A DNA stretch of 64,000 nucleotides from an uncultured Lachnospiraceae bacterium (GCA_947571775.1 CANOZK010000007.1:1-64000); one strand, 5' to 3'. Counted from the first letter of the stretch, positions 31,566 to 40,918 are shown. Numbers and translations are program-made. The notes: a model not told the origin generated them from the letters alone.

Positions 31566-32615
31566 TTATAATTTTTTGGCCAGCATTTCCGGGTTGGAAG
31601 CGTGGGTGAGGGCCGCTTCGCGGCTGATGATTCCTTTTTTGCAGAGTTCTTGCAAACTTCCGTCCATAGAAAGCATATTTGGAGAAGATTGGATCAGTCC
31701 GTCAATCTGATGCACTTTATTGTCTCGGATCATGTTTCGGATGGCGGGTGTTACAGTCATAATCTCGAAAGCCGGAATCATTCTGTCATCCAGGGTAGGA
31801 ATGAGCTGCTGGGAAACCACGGCGTTTAGAGAGGTAGCCAACTGGACTGCAATCTGTCTCTGCTGATTTGCTGGGAAAACATCGATGATACGGTCGATGG
31901 TATTCGTGGCGCCGATGGTATGCAAAGTGGAGAGCAGCAGGTGGCCGGTTTCCGCGGCAGTCATGGCTACGTTTATGGTATCGTAATCGCGCATTTCACC
32001 CAGGAGGATAACGTCCGGGCTTTGGCGCAGCGCAGCCCGCAAAGCGGTTACATAGTTTTCCGTATCTACATTGATCTCGCGCTGGCTGACAATGCTTCTG
32101 TCATGCCGATGGAGGAATTCCAGGGGATCTTCCAATGTGATAATGTGGGATTCTCTGGTCTTGTTAATCTGGTCGATGATACAGGCCAGCGTCGTGGACT
32201 TTCCGCTTCCGGCAGGCCCGGTAATCAAAACCATACCGTTCTCAGTATCGCCAAGACGGATGATCTGCTCTGGAATTCCAAGTTCTTTTGGGTCAGGAAG
32301 ATGGAACGTGATAATTCGGATGACTGCGGACAGCGCGCTCCTCTGCCGATAGGCGCAGACCCGGAAACGGGAAATTCCCGGAATGGCAAAGGAAAAGTCA
32401 TCGTCGCCGCGGTCTTCAAATTGTGCGATATCCCGGTTGTCTGCCAGCTTGTAGATTTCTTTTAACAAAAGCTCGGTATCCGGCGGCAGAAGTCGCTCTC
32501 CGTTAATCTGATTGATAACGCCGTTTTTTCGGAAAGAAACCGGAAGTCCGGCTACGATAAACACATCCGAAGCGTTTTCCGATACGGCTTGTTGTAAGAT
32601 AGTTTGAATATCCAT
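31566..32615 (-). CDS. pilT: PilT-family twitching ATPase
   Basis: A 349-residue secretion ATPase of the PilT branch. It has the N-terminal S-D-V-F-I segment, Walker A G-P-A-G-S-G-K-S-T, the Asp box around T-L-E-D-P, Walker B V-I-L-L-G-E-M-R-D and the His box H-L-L-L-S-T-L-H-T. The PilT-specific AIRNxIR motif appears as A-I-R-N-M-I-R near residue 300. PilT normally retracts type IV pili. It is the last gene of a pilus-like operon that has no PilB extension ATPase in this window. Confidence 0.92.
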   Translation of the reverse strand: MDIQTILQQAVSENASDVFIVAGLPVSFRKNGVINQINGERLLPPDTELLLKEIYKLADNRDIAQFEDRGDDDFSFAIPGISRFRVCAYRQRSALSAVIRIITFHLPDPKELGIPEQIIRLGDTENGMVLITGPAGSGKSTTLACIIDQINKTRESHIITLEDPLEFLHRHDRSIVSQREINVDTENYVTALRAALRQSPDVILLGEMRDYDTINVAMTAAETGHLLLSTLHTIGATNTIDRIIDVFPANQQRQIAVQLATSLNAVVSQQLIPTLDDRMIPAFEIMTVTPAIRNMIRDNKVHQIDGLIQSSPNMLSMDGSLQELCKKGIISREAALTHASNPEMLAKKL

Positions 32616-32645
32616 AAAAATCTCCTTTGATTTTCATTTTTTTGT

Positions 32646-33098
32646 TTACGGCATGGGCATAAGCTGCAAGGTATCATCGCTCTCCCATTTTTGGATATTT
32701 ACAGTCTGCCACTTCTCAATCTGGTAGCCGCCCTCTGCATGCAGGGCCAGAACGATATCCAACGCCTGTTTTTCGTTGATGGGAACCTGATAGGAAAGGG
32801 TTTCTTTCTCTGCGTCGTAATAAATGTCTGCGTCTACGGAGTCCATCGCTGTAAAATCAGGCACTTCTTTAGTGGCTGCCAGAATTCCATCAATCTGGTT
32901 TAATAATTCTTCTGCCTGGTTTGCCGCCTCATAATATTCCGTTTTGCGCTCCGCAATGCGCTGGCTGAAAGACTCGTCGCTTCGTGCGCTGGAGAAAGCC
33001 AGAGTGGCGAACGTCACCAGACACAGCAGCAGAAGAACTACCAGAAGAAGGGAAGAACCCATATTTACAAAAGGGGTCTGTCGTTTCTTTTTATTCAT
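32646..33098 (-). CDS. Single-pass pilus-operon protein
   Basis: A 150-residue protein. Residues about 14-36 form one membrane helix (L-L-L-V-V-L-L-L-L-C-L-V), the rest is outside the cell and includes a helical Y-Y-E-A-A-N-Q-A-E-E stretch. The N-terminus resembles pseudopilin-like accessory proteins, but there is no clear prepilin cleavage site. It overlaps the upstream gene by 8 nt and precedes pilT. Name and exact role are not known. Confidence 0.7.
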   Translation of the reverse strand: MNKKKRQTPFVNMGSSLLLVVLLLLCLVTFATLAFSSARSDESFSQRIAERKTEYYEAANQAEELLNQIDGILAATKEVPDFTAMDSVDADIYYDAEKETLSYQVPINEKQALDIVLALHAEGGYQIEKWQTVNIQKWESDDTLQLMPMP

Positions 33099-33555
33099 TC
33101 GCGGGCCTCCTTTGCAGATGATGTTTTACCGTAAGCTCGTAGATGAGGCTGTCGGGTGCTGTCTCTTTCATAGAAATATTGGCTGTCAGCATCTGGTCTT
33201 TTTCTGTAAAGGAGGTCAGCAATGTATAGGTGCCCTCTCCAGCCCTGCAAGGGGTAAAGGTCTCATCGTAATCGATCCGAATATTAGGGGGATACGTTTC
33301 GGCGATTTGGGCTTCTTCGTAGAGCGTCAGTATCAGGCTGCACGCATCTTCTATCCCGTCGGAAGCGGTGACAAGCTCTGCAACTGCGGAACACTCATTG
33401 ACTGCGTAGTTCAGATTCCGGGCATTGCGGCTCATAAGATGAGATTTTACAAAGAACTGCACACAAACAGCGCTTGCAAGGGAAAAAAACAAAATTGCAA
33501 GTATCAGTTCTAAAAGAAATAAACTGGATGACTGCGCCCGGTTTTTACGGTTCAT
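33091..33555 (-). CDS. Pseudopilin-like protein
   Basis: A 154-residue protein with an N-terminal hydrophobic helix that reads S-S-S-L-F-L-L-E-L-I-L-A. The Glu five residues into the helix is like the conserved E5 of type IV pilins and pseudopilins, but the cleaved Gly is replaced by Ser. The remaining part is beta-rich. In context it is probably a minor pilin. It overlaps the next gene by 8 nt. Confidence 0.7.
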   Translation of the reverse strand: MNRKNRAQSSSLFLLELILAILFFSLASAVCVQFFVKSHLMSRNARNLNYAVNECSAVAELVTASDGIEDACSLILTLYEEAQIAETYPPNIRIDYDETFTPCRAGEGTYTLLTSFTEKDQMLTANISMKETAPDSLIYELTVKHHLQRRPANE

Positions 33556-33571
33556 AGATAATCTCCTTCTT

Positions 33572-34069
33572 TTAAGAAGTCCGGCCTGCGCGGATTCCTA
33601 CAACAGTGGAGGCCTTCTGTCCGTCAGCGTCTGTGCAGGAAAACCAAAACACGCCGTCTTTTATGGTGTCCATGGAAAAATCTTCCACGGTGAGAATCGT
33701 TTTACCCATACTGGCCTGAAAATCCAGGCCGTCTTTTGCAAATAATTCTTTTAATTCATTTTCGTACATATAAATATAAGTCTTGTAAACTGTTCCATTG
33801 TAATCCTGTTGTAAAATCAGTGTGTCGCACCCGTCATAGACGCCGATGGATACATCCCCGCCGCTGTCATTTTGATGGATTTTCTCACTGATGTATGCCA
33901 GGGAAGTCCGCGCGGTATAATTCAGAGAGGAATGCTCGGTTGTGCTTTGGTAAACCTCTGTGGCGAGCAGGATAACGGCCAGGGCGGATACTGCAAATAC
34001 AAAGAGCAGCGCCACTGGGAACAGGAAATCAATCATATGGTTTTGCCGTGTTCGGATCTGCATGGTCAT
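33572..34069 (-). CDS. DUF4860-family pilus-operon protein
   Basis: A 165-residue protein with one N-terminal membrane helix (about 13-36) and a beta-rich outer part containing T-A-R-T-S-L-A-Y-I-S-E-K. It resembles the DUF4860 family, found in pilus-like clusters of Clostridia. The final A-T-G overlaps the stop of the upstream gene by 4 nt, so they are co-translated. Confidence 0.75.
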   Translation of the reverse strand: MTMQIRTRQNHMIDFLFPVALLFVFAVSALAVILLATEVYQSTTEHSSLNYTARTSLAYISEKIHQNDSGGDVSIGVYDGCDTLILQQDYNGTVYKTYIYMYENELKELFAKDGLDFQASMGKTILTVEDFSMDTIKDGVFWFSCTDADGQKASTVVGIRAGRTS

Positions 34070-34395
34070 CCTCCCTTCTCGATAATCGTAACGTCCGGCA
34101 GGATATTAGAGCCTGTCACTTGATAATCCACAAAAAACAAGTCCTCATCGTACATCAGACCATAGTGCTCTTTTAGATAATCCAGGCTTTCCGGATAGGT
34201 TCCTTCCACCGTGTAGCAATAAGTAATGCTGCGGGTCAGAGCGTTTTCCAGGCTTTCCCGCTGCCGTTTTTTCGTGCCGGAGGAGAGGGATTGGATTCCC
34301 TGGTAAAATGCTCCTGCGATCACCACGAATACAACGGCGGACAGGACAAATTTCCGATATGTATGCTTTTTTTTCCCGTACTGGAAACGTGCCAT
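34066..34395 (-). CDS. Small pseudopilin-like membrane protein
   Basis: A 109-residue protein with a Lys-rich N-terminus and one membrane helix (about 16-33), followed by Y-C-Y-T-V-E-G-T-Y-P and D-Y-L. The Y-P-x-x-L pattern after a helix resembles the mature region of type II/IV pseudopilins. It lies between the PilC homologue and DUF4860 genes on the same strand. Confidence 0.68.
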   Translation of the reverse strand: MARFQYGKKKHTYRKFVLSAVVFVVIAGAFYQGIQSLSSGTKKRQRESLENALTRSITYCYTVEGTYPESLDYLKEHYGLMYDEDLFFVDYQVTGSNILPDVTIIEKGG

Positions 34396-34408
34396 GAGCG
34401 CCCTCCTT

Positions 34409-35470
34409 TTACAGACTTGACATAATCCCTGTCAGCGGAAGCATTACCGACAGAAGAATAATGCCGACAATCAGTGACAGCACAATCACAAGCGTGGGTT
34501 CCAGCACCGCCAGGGCGTTATTCATGCGGTTGTCAATGTCATCCTGGTACAGCTTCGCCAGCCGCTCCATCACCTGCTCCATAGAACCGGTTTTGGAGCC
34601 GATAGAGGCCATCTGGGCGTAAACCCCGGAGAAAATTCCGGTACTGCGCAGAGCTTCCGATAGATCTTCGCCTTCTTCTATCTGTTTTTGGCAAAGCTCC
34701 AGTTTTTCCAGAAAATAAGGGTCGTCGTTGAGTGCGCTGACCAGTTCCATACTTCGATCCGGATTCAAACCGCTGCTCAAGGTCAGAGCCATCCCACTGG
34801 CAAAACGGCATGCCGCAATCTCTTCATAGATAGGGCGGATAAATTTCAGACGATATCCGGCTTTGCGGAAAAAATCCCGGCCCGCTTTTGTATGAGTACA
34901 GTAGACAATGGCGGCGGCCAGTATAAGCAGCAGGGCGACAAAGACGACGGAATAACGGCTGACGGCATTTCCCAGATTCATCAGCATCCGCGAAAATCCG
35001 GTCATCTCCGTTCCAAGCTGGACGAAAACCTGATTAAAGATCGGCATTACTTTAACCAGCAAAATCAAGATGACTACGACCATCATTCCGCCCATAATCA
35101 GCGGATAGGTTACCGCGCTGCGGATGCTTTTTCCGATGGCTTCCTCCTGTTCGTAGTGATTGCTGAGGGATTCCATAACCTCGTCTAAGGTGCCGGTCTC
35201 CTCGCCAATTTCCACCATATGTATCATATAAGAAGGGAACAGCTCTGTTTGGGACAGAGCCTGGTACATGCTTCCCGTTTCCTGCATATGTTCCAGAATT
35301 TGCTGCAAAACCGTTTTTTCCTCTTCGGAAGAGGCGTCCTCCAGCATAATCGTGATGCCTTCTATCGAGGAGATGCCTGATTTTAAAATTAGGGCAATCT
35401 GACTGCAGAAGGCGGAAAGCTCTACGTTTGAGAAGGGCTTTCCCTGTGCTGTTTTCCTGTTCATAATCAT
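34409..35470 (-). CDS. pilC: Type IV pilus/type II secretion inner-membrane platform protein
   Basis: A 353-residue GspF/PilC-family protein with two repeated cytoplasmic GspF domains (about 15-130 and 215-330) and three membrane helices near residues 125, 170 and 335. The motif G-E-E-T-G-T-L-D near residue 93 and the matching G-S-K-T-G-S-M-E near residue 290 are the repeated family signature. It is the membrane platform on which a PilB or PilT ATPase acts. Immediate downstream genes encode pseudopilins. Confidence 0.9.
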   Translation of the reverse strand: MIMNRKTAQGKPFSNVELSAFCSQIALILKSGISSIEGITIMLEDASSEEEKTVLQQILEHMQETGSMYQALSQTELFPSYMIHMVEIGEETGTLDEVMESLSNHYEQEEAIGKSIRSAVTYPLIMGGMMVVVILILLVKVMPIFNQVFVQLGTEMTGFSRMLMNLGNAVSRYSVVFVALLLILAAAIVYCTHTKAGRDFFRKAGYRLKFIRPIYEEIAACRFASGMALTLSSGLNPDRSMELVSALNDDPYFLEKLELCQKQIEEGEDLSEALRSTGIFSGVYAQMASIGSKTGSMEQVMERLAKLYQDDIDNRMNNALAVLEPTLVIVLSLIVGIILLSVMLPLTGIMSSL

Positions 35471-35477
35471 CCTCCAC

Positions 35478-36479
35478 TCAATATGAATATTTCACGGTGT
35501 AATTGCTTCCGTCGCCGATATATTTTCCCACTGAGCTGCGGTTGTTGCCCGCTGCCAGTGTGGGATCCATCAGGCTCCAGTTTTTTCCGTCAAATTCAAT
35601 AATTTTGTCAATCCATCCAGATTCCTTCAGATAGACGTCGATCCACGCATGATAAGCCGTACCGGAATAGCCGACTTCCAGCTTCGTCGGAATCCCCTGG
35701 GATCGCAGCATGGACGCCATCAAAGAGGCGTAATCAAAGCAAATGCCCTTTTGGGTACGCATGGTTTCATCGATATCTGGAATATAACCCGAGGGAACAT
35801 TCTCCGCCAGTTCTTTGTCATAGGAAATATTTTCAATTACATAGTGGTAAACATTTTCCACAAAATTCAGGTCGTCGGAAGACTGCTGAGACAATTCGAT
35901 GGCATAATTCGTCGCTTTGCTTTCCTGCGTATACCACGCATACTGATTCGGATATAAAAATGGTTTGAATTCATCATTCAATACCACGTCCAGATCTTGC
36001 GCAAATGCCGTGGCGTACATATCGTCGTAGGCGTGCTCCAGTATCTCGACATGGTAAAGTCCGTTTCCGCCGGAGAGGGGAAAAGACTCATAGGTGTCGC
36101 CGGGAAGAAGCGTGTAAGTGTACTGTGTCCCGTTCGGCGTGGTAACCAGCATTTTTGCCTTGTCAGCGCTGCCAAAATATTGAACCATGATATAACCTTC
36201 GCCGATATTGGAGGCGTCCATGGAAAGCGTTTCATCTCCGCAGACAACCGTGCCGCTGGCCTCCGGCAAAGCGAATTTCTGAATACTTTTTCTCTTTTTC
36301 TTTTTTTCTTTCTTTTCGGAATCGGATTTTTGGGATTCCTTGGTTGTTTTCCCGGCGCTTCTGGTATCTTTGTCAGTAGTTTTGCCGGATGCGGCGGCGT
36401 CGCTGCACCCAGTCAAAAAAGAGGCTATGATGAGAACGAAAATAAATATATGGAAAAGGGAACGCTTTTTGGGGTTCAT
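35478..36479 (-). CDS. Transglutaminase-like lipoprotein
   Basis: A 333-residue lipoprotein with a signal peptide and lipobox L-T-G-C at about residue 24. A low-complexity Ser/Lys linker follows. The transglutaminase-like core has the catalytic Cys in G-I-C-F-D-Y-A-S, His in Y-H-A-W-I-D and Asp in L-M-D-P-T, so it is probably an active cysteine peptidase or cross-linking enzyme at the cell surface. It begins the minus-strand pilus-like operon behind AAGGAGG. Confidence 0.87.
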   Translation of the reverse strand: MNPKKRSLFHIFIFVLIIASFLTGCSDAAASGKTTDKDTRSAGKTTKESQKSDSEKKEKKKKRKSIQKFALPEASGTVVCGDETLSMDASNIGEGYIMVQYFGSADKAKMLVTTPNGTQYTYTLLPGDTYESFPLSGGNGLYHVEILEHAYDDMYATAFAQDLDVVLNDEFKPFLYPNQYAWYTQESKATNYAIELSQQSSDDLNFVENVYHYVIENISYDKELAENVPSGYIPDIDETMRTQKGICFDYASLMASMLRSQGIPTKLEVGYSGTAYHAWIDVYLKESGWIDKIIEFDGKNWSLMDPTLAAGNNRSSVGKYIGDGSNYTVKYSY

Positions 36480-36595
36480 TGCAAATAACCTCCTTTATAC
36501 GCTGATAAAAAATTTCATATTGCTATTTTGCCATAAATAAGATGTTTTCGCAAGCGGATTCTTTCTTAATATTTAATGAAAGGGGAATGATTTTC

Positions 36596-36604
36596 TGTTA
36601 TAAT
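36596..36604 (+). promoter_or_regulatory. Extended -10 of the yigZ promoter
   Basis: TGTTATAAT is an extended -10 element (TG then TATAAT after one base), 60 bp before the ATG at 36664. No convincing -35 is seen. Confidence 0.45.
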
Positions 36605-36663
36605 AAAATATAGTGGAACGATATCGTAAAAAGCAAGAGGGGATAGGAGGAGGGCTAAGAGAG

Positions 36664-37338
36664 ATGCCGGAAAAATACAAAACTGTATATCAGGGCGGCC
36701 AAGGGGAGATTGTGGAGAAAAAATCCAGGTTTATCGCCCATGTGGAGCCGGTTGCCAGCGAGGAAGAAGCCATTGATTTTATCGGGAAAATCAAAAAGCA
36801 ATATTGGGATGCCCGTCATAATTGCCATGCTTATGTTATCGGATCGCACGGGGAGATCACCCGGTGCAGCGATGACGGAGAACCCAGCGGCACGGCTGGA
36901 AGACCTATGCTGGACGTCCTGCTGGGAAATGGGCTGCACAATACCGCGGTGGTGGTGACCCGGTATTTCGGGGGAACTTTGCTGGGAACCGGAGGGTTGG
37001 TGCGCGCCTATTCCGCCGCTGTCCGCGAAGGGCTGGCTCACGCGGTGATTATAGAGAAGCAGCAGGGCGAGATTTATCAGATACAGACGGATTATCAAGG
37101 GTTGGGCAAGATTCAGTATCTAGCCGGGGAACGGGGCTTGTCCATTCTAAATGCGGATTATGGGGAGGCTGTCGGACTGGAGATTTTGATACCAGAAGGG
37201 GAAGCGGATGGATTTCTTCAGGGAGTGACCGAAGCCACTGGCGGAAAGGCCCAAATTCAGAAAATCCGGGAAGCCTGTTTTGCAATAATAGACGGGCAGG
37301 TAAGCTTGTTTGGGGATAAAAAAGCCGACACGCATTAA
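36664..37338 (+). CDS. yigZ: YigZ/IMPACT-family protein
   Basis: A 224-residue protein of the UPF0029/IMPACT family, usual length. The N-terminal domain has K-K-S-R-F-I-A-H and D-D-G-E-P-S-G-T-A-G, the family hallmark, followed by V-V-V-T-R-Y-F-G-G-T. A ferredoxin-like C-terminal domain follows. The ATG at 36664 is 9 nt after GGAGGAGGG; the earlier GTG at 36613 lacks a site. Its role is uncertain; the eukaryotic IMPACT protein binds GCN1. Confidence 0.9.
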   Translation: MPEKYKTVYQGGQGEIVEKKSRFIAHVEPVASEEEAIDFIGKIKKQYWDARHNCHAYVIGSHGEITRCSDDGEPSGTAGRPMLDVLLGNGLHNTAVVVTRYFGGTLLGTGGLVRAYSAAVREGLAHAVIIEKQQGEIYQIQTDYQGLGKIQYLAGERGLSILNADYGEAVGLEILIPEGEADGFLQGVTEATGGKAQIQKIREACFAIIDGQVSLFGDKKADTH

Positions 37339-37859
37339 AGCGTGTCTGGCTCAGGGTATTCTTCGCCCTGTGTGTCCACGGCCATGGATTGGATAACCTG
37401 CGGCTTTACAGGTTTGTCATTCGGATCTGTGGGAACCTGGGCGATCTTATCTACCACATCCAGCCCCTCGGTGATTTTTCCAAAGGCAGCATAAGCGCCG
37501 TTTAGGTGCGGAGCGTCTTTGTGCATCAGGAAAAATTGAGATCCGCCGCTGTTGGGGTGCATGGCCCGCGCCATGGAGATCACGCCCGGCTCATGTTTCA
37601 AGTTATTGGGGAAGCCGTTCTGGGTAAATTCCCCATGGATGGCATAGCCCGGTCCGCCCATACCGTTTCCGTCGGGACAGCCTCCTTGTATCATAAACCC
37701 AGGGATTACCCGGTGAAAAATCAGGCCGTCGTAAAATCCTTTTTTTACAAGGCTGATAAAGTTGTTTACCGTGTTGGGGGCAATATCTGGGTATAATTCG
37801 ACTTTCATCACATCTCCACTTTCCATGGTGATGGTTACAATTGGATTCGACATTTTCAT
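37335..37859 (-). CDS. Cyclophilin-type peptidyl-prolyl isomerase
   Basis: A 174-residue cytoplasmic cyclophilin with F-H-R-V-I-P-G-F-M-I-Q-G-G, the Arg of the active site included, G-S-Q-F-F-L-M and L-N-G-A-Y-A-A-F-G-K. No signal peptide. The ATG is behind AAAGGA, and a good promoter lies upstream. The 3' end overlaps yigZ by 4 bp on the opposite strand. Confidence 0.93.
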   Translation of the reverse strand: MKMSNPIVTITMESGDVMKVELYPDIAPNTVNNFISLVKKGFYDGLIFHRVIPGFMIQGGCPDGNGMGGPGYAIHGEFTQNGFPNNLKHEPGVISMARAMHPNSGGSQFFLMHKDAPHLNGAYAAFGKITEGLDVVDKIAQVPTDPNDKPVKPQVIQSMAVDTQGEEYPEPDTL

Positions 37860-37948
37860 AAATTCCTTTCTGTGTTTATTTCCGCAGGCAACGAACCAAG
37901 CGGGCGTGTTTGCATGTCCATTTGGCGACTGCCGCGGCTGTCAAATAT

Positions 37949-37966
37949 CCCGCCGTGAACGGCGGG
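37949..37966. repeat. GC-rich hairpin upstream of the cyclophilin gene
   Basis: CCCGCCG TGAA CGGCGGG is a 7-bp stem with a tetraloop, in the cyclophilin 5' region between promoter and gene. It could be a leader hairpin; its shape also recalls end hairpins of IS200/IS605-type elements. Confidence 0.5.
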
Positions 37967-37982
37967 GGAATCTGACTGTTTT

Positions 37983-38011
37983 ATTATAATATGGAAAAAG
38001 AAAAACTGCAA
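37983..38011 (-). promoter_or_regulatory. Predicted promoter of the cyclophilin gene
   Basis: On the minus strand TTGCAG and TATAAT are separated by exactly 17 bp. It lies just after the gatC stop codon. Confidence 0.65.
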
Positions 38012-38016
38012 GTCTT

Positions 38017-38310
38017 CTACTCCACTGTTTTCGGCACCTGGAATTGTCCGTCTTTTTGCTCAGGCGCGTGAACTAAGATCTCATCTCTTTGGTTTCCGTT
38101 GGTCACAACATCCTCGCGGAATACATTGTGAACTGGGAATACATGCGACATAGGTTCTGTCTGGCTGGTGTCCAGCTCATTTAATTTGTCGATGTAGTCG
38201 AGCATCCGGCCCATATCGTTTTTGGCCTGTTCTTTCTCCTGATCGGAAAGCTCCAGCTTTGAGAGGATTCCTACGTACTCAATGGTTTCGTCACTGATTA
38301 TATTTGCCAT
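38017..38310 (-). CDS. gatC: Aspartyl/glutamyl-tRNA amidotransferase subunit C
   Basis: A 97-residue protein with the GatC pattern: V-x-x-L-S-K-L-E-L-S near the start, [12 protein letters not shown], then E-P-M-S-H-V and N-V-F-R-E-D-V. GatC stabilises the GatAB enzyme that amidates misacylated Glu-tRNA(Gln) or Asp-tRNA(Asn). The gatA and gatB genes are not next to it in this window; it follows dapL by 13 bp instead. Confidence 0.92.
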   Translation of the reverse strand: MANIISDETIEYVGILSKLELSDQEKEQAKNDMGRMLDYIDKLNELDTSQTEPMSHVFPVHNVFREDVVTNGNQRDEILVHAPEQKDGQFQVPKTVE

Positions 38311-38323
38311 AGATTTTTACTCC

Positions 38324-39538
38324 TTATAATTGTCTGATGCGTTCCATTGCGGCCAGCGTATTTTCGTAAGTTCCAAAAGCGGTCAGCCGAAAGCAGCCTT
38401 CTCCGCTGGGGCCAAATCCGGCTCCCGGCGTGCCCACCACGTTTGCTTTTTCCAGAAGGTAATCAAAGAATTCCCAGGAATTTATACCCTTGGGCGTCTG
38501 CATCCAGATATAAGGCGCGTTGACGCCGCCCGACACCTGATAGCCGGCGCTTTTTAGGCCTTCCAGGATCGTGGAGGCATTTTTCATATAATAAGCCACC
38601 TGCTCTTTTAGCTGCGCTTTGCCCTGCTCGGAATAAACAGCCTCCCCGGCTTTCTGGACAATATAGGGCGCGCCGTTATATTTCGTTCCGTGCCTTCTCG
38701 CCCACAGAGCATGAAGGGCGACGTCTTTGCATTTCAACTCCTTGGGGATAACCGTAAATCCGAGCCGTGTACCGGTGAATCCGGCATTTTTGGAAAAGCT
38801 GCGCAGTTCTATCGCGCATGTCCGGGCTCCTGTACACTCGTAAATCGTGTGCGGTACATTTTCCTGAGAAATATAGGCCTCGTAGGCGGCGTCGTAGATA
38901 ATCACCGAGCCGTTTTTGTTGGCGTAGTCCACCCACTGTTGGAGCTGGTCTTTGGTCAGAGTCGAGCCGGTGGGATTGTTGGGATAGCACAGGTAAATCA
39001 AATCCGGCGTTTCCTTTGGAAATTCGGGCACAAAGTCATTGTCTGCGGTACAGGGCATATAGATCACATCGCTCCAAGTTTCAGATTTGGGATCGTAAGC
39101 TCCCGTTCTTCCCGCCATCACATTGCTGTCCACGTAAACCGGGTAAACCGGATCGCAGACTGCGATTTTGCTGTCTCCGCTGAAAATCTCCTGTATGTTC
39201 GCCGAATCGCATTTTGCCCCGTCGGATACAAAGATCTCATCCGCGGCAATCTGACATCCTCTGTCTTTGTAATCGTTTTTGGCAATGGCTTCCCGGAGAA
39301 ATTCATAGCCCAAATCCGGAGCATAGCCGTGAAAAGTCTCTGCCTGGCCCATCTCGTCCACGGCACTATGGAGTGCCTCGATAATAGCGGGCGCCAACGG
39401 CTGTGTGACGTCTCCGATTCCCAGGCGGATGATTTTTTTATCCGGGTTGGCTTTCGTAAACGCAGCCACTTTCTTTCCGATGGTCGAAAACAGATAACTG
39501 CCCGGAAGCTTTAGATAATTTTCATTGATTTTAAACAT
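38324..39538 (-). CDS. dapL: LL-diaminopimelate aminotransferase
   Basis: A 404-residue class I/II aminotransferase of the DapL family. Visible parts are the N-terminal [27 protein letters not shown] and the PLP lysine in [11 protein letters not shown]. It converts tetrahydrodipicolinate to LL-diaminopimelate in one step, giving lysine and peptidoglycan precursors. The dapF gene upstream overlaps by 8 nt, and DapF acts on its product. Confidence 0.95.
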   Translation of the reverse strand: MFKINENYLKLPGSYLFSTIGKKVAAFTKANPDKKIIRLGIGDVTQPLAPAIIEALHSAVDEMGQAETFHGYAPDLGYEFLREAIAKNDYKDRGCQIAADEIFVSDGAKCDSANIQEIFSGDSKIAVCDPVYPVYVDSNVMAGRTGAYDPKSETWSDVIYMPCTADNDFVPEFPKETPDLIYLCYPNNPTGSTLTKDQLQQWVDYANKNGSVIIYDAAYEAYISQENVPHTIYECTGARTCAIELRSFSKNAGFTGTRLGFTVIPKELKCKDVALHALWARRHGTKYNGAPYIVQKAGEAVYSEQGKAQLKEQVAYYMKNASTILEGLKSAGYQVSGGVNAPYIWMQTPKGINSWEFFDYLLEKANVVGTPGAGFGPSGEGCFRLTAFGTYENTLAAMERIRQL

Positions 39539-40382
39539 AATTTCCTCCCTGTAACTCTATGTTTCCGCTGAATACTTCGACTGCGGGGCCGGTCATGTAT
39601 ACCTGGTCGGCGTCTTTGTCCCAGAAGACTTTTAAGTCGCCGCCCAGAAGTTTTACGGTCACCTGCGTATCGGTGTATCCGTTTAAGATAGAAGAAACTG
39701 TGGCGGCGCAGGCGCCCGTGCCGCAGGCCAGCGTTTCCCCGGAGCCTCTCTCCCATACCCGCATCTGAATCGTCTCCCGATCCAATATTTTGCAAAATTC
39801 CGTGTTGATGCGATCCGGGAACAAAGGATGGTTTTCAAACTTCGGCCCCCATTTTTCTATGTCAAATCCTTTTACATCATCCAGATAAACCACGGCGTGG
39901 GGATTGCCCATGGAGACTCCTGTTATCTGGTATCTCTCCCCTTCTATTTCAATGGGCATGCCGACGGCTTGTTCTTTCTCTGTCTGGATAGGTATGTTTT
40001 TTGCGGTCAAATCGGGTGCGCCCATATTTACCCGGATTTGCACTGCCTTTTTGTTCTCCACGGTTAAGTCCAGAGATTTGACGCCGCTTTTTGTCTCAAT
40101 TGTGATCTGTTCTTTGTCCGTCAGATGGTGGTCGTAGACATACTTTGCCACACAGCGGATGCCGTTTCCGCACATCGCCCCCTGAGAACCGTCCGCGTTA
40201 TACATCTCCATCCGAAAATCTGCGGTGTTGGACGGCTGAATCAGGATCAATCCGTCTGCGCCGATTCCGAAATGACGGTCGCTGACGAATTTGGCTATTC
40301 GATTCGGATCGTCTATTTTTTCCTCGAAGCAGTTTACATACACATAATCGTTTCCTATTCCGTGCATTTTGGTAAATTTCAT
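39531..40382 (-). CDS. dapF: Diaminopimelate epimerase
   Basis: A 283-residue DapF that interconverts LL- and meso-diaminopimelate. The two catalytic cysteines are visible: one in A-M-C-G-N-G-I-R near residue 75 and one in A-C-G-T-G-A-C near residue 220. The N-terminus K-M-H-G-I-G-N-D-Y is typical. It lies between the ANTAR regulator and dapL with short overlaps, in one operon. Confidence 0.95.
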   Translation of the reverse strand: MKFTKMHGIGNDYVYVNCFEEKIDDPNRIAKFVSDRHFGIGADGLILIQPSNTADFRMEMYNADGSQGAMCGNGIRCVAKYVYDHHLTDKEQITIETKSGVKSLDLTVENKKAVQIRVNMGAPDLTAKNIPIQTEKEQAVGMPIEIEGERYQITGVSMGNPHAVVYLDDVKGFDIEKWGPKFENHPLFPDRINTEFCKILDRETIQMRVWERGSGETLACGTGACAATVSSILNGYTDTQVTVKLLGGDLKVFWDKDADQVYMTGPAVEVFSGNIELQGGNYV

Positions 40383-40918
40383 TAGCTTTCCCCCAGACTG
40401 ATAATCATTTCTGCCGTCTCCGCCATACTGTTCCCGTTGTCCATACTGCGTTTCTGTACATAACGGTGGGCTTCTTCTTCCGTCATATGGTTGCGTTCCA
40501 TCAAAAGCCGCTTTGCTTTTTCGATGATCGCCTTTTCCCGCGGGCTTCTCTGACGGCTTTTTTTTCTGTTTTTGCGGATTGCAGCTTCCATCATGCCTAT
40601 TGTATCAAGTAATTCATGGACTTTCAAGGGCATACCGACTGCGATCACGCCATCGGGCCTTTTTTCTGCAAGCACTCGCTGGGAGGCAAGCAGCAGCATC
40701 TCAAAGCCGGAACCCATCTGCTCCTTTAGTTCTGTATACAGCATATCCCGGAAGCGGTAACCGCACACAACGATCCCGGAGCCCAGGTCATCCATACAAT
40801 TCAGCGCCTGGCTGCCTGTGGTGCAGATACCGACCACGTCCATACCATTGCGCACCAAAAGGTTTCGGATACTTTTGGCGTCCTCCAATTTCGGGAACAC
40901 GACCACTACATTGTTCAT
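40382..40918 (-). CDS. ANTAR-domain response regulator
   Basis: A 178-residue protein: an N-terminal receiver-like domain (about 1-115) without the classical phosphorylated Asp in clear context, and a C-terminal ANTAR domain (about 120-175) with I-E-K-A-K-R-L-L-M and E-E-E-A-H-R-Y. ANTAR proteins bind paired RNA hairpins and prevent premature termination, often in nitrogen control. Start at 40918 follows AGGAG; an in-frame start 26 codons earlier would overlap glnA. It lies 14 bp downstream of glnA, which has a 5' leader hairpin. Confidence 0.88.
   Translation of the reverse strand: MNNVVVVFPKLEDAKSIRNLLVRNGMDVVGICTTGSQALNCMDDLGSGIVVCGYRFRDMLYTELKEQMGSGFEMLLLASQRVLAEKRPDGVIAVGMPLKVHELLDTIGMMEAAIRKNRKKSRQRSPREKAIIEKAKRLLMERNHMTEEEAHRYVQKRSMDNGNSMAETAEMIISLGES

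Noticed and set aside
35052..35477. 141-codon minus-strand frame overlapping pilC in another frame
   Set aside because: pilC has the conserved GspF repeats and helices; the alternative product has none.
38690..39514. 274-codon plus-strand frame antisense to dapL
   Set aside because: dapL shows all catalytic motifs on the minus strand; the antisense frame reflects codon bias.
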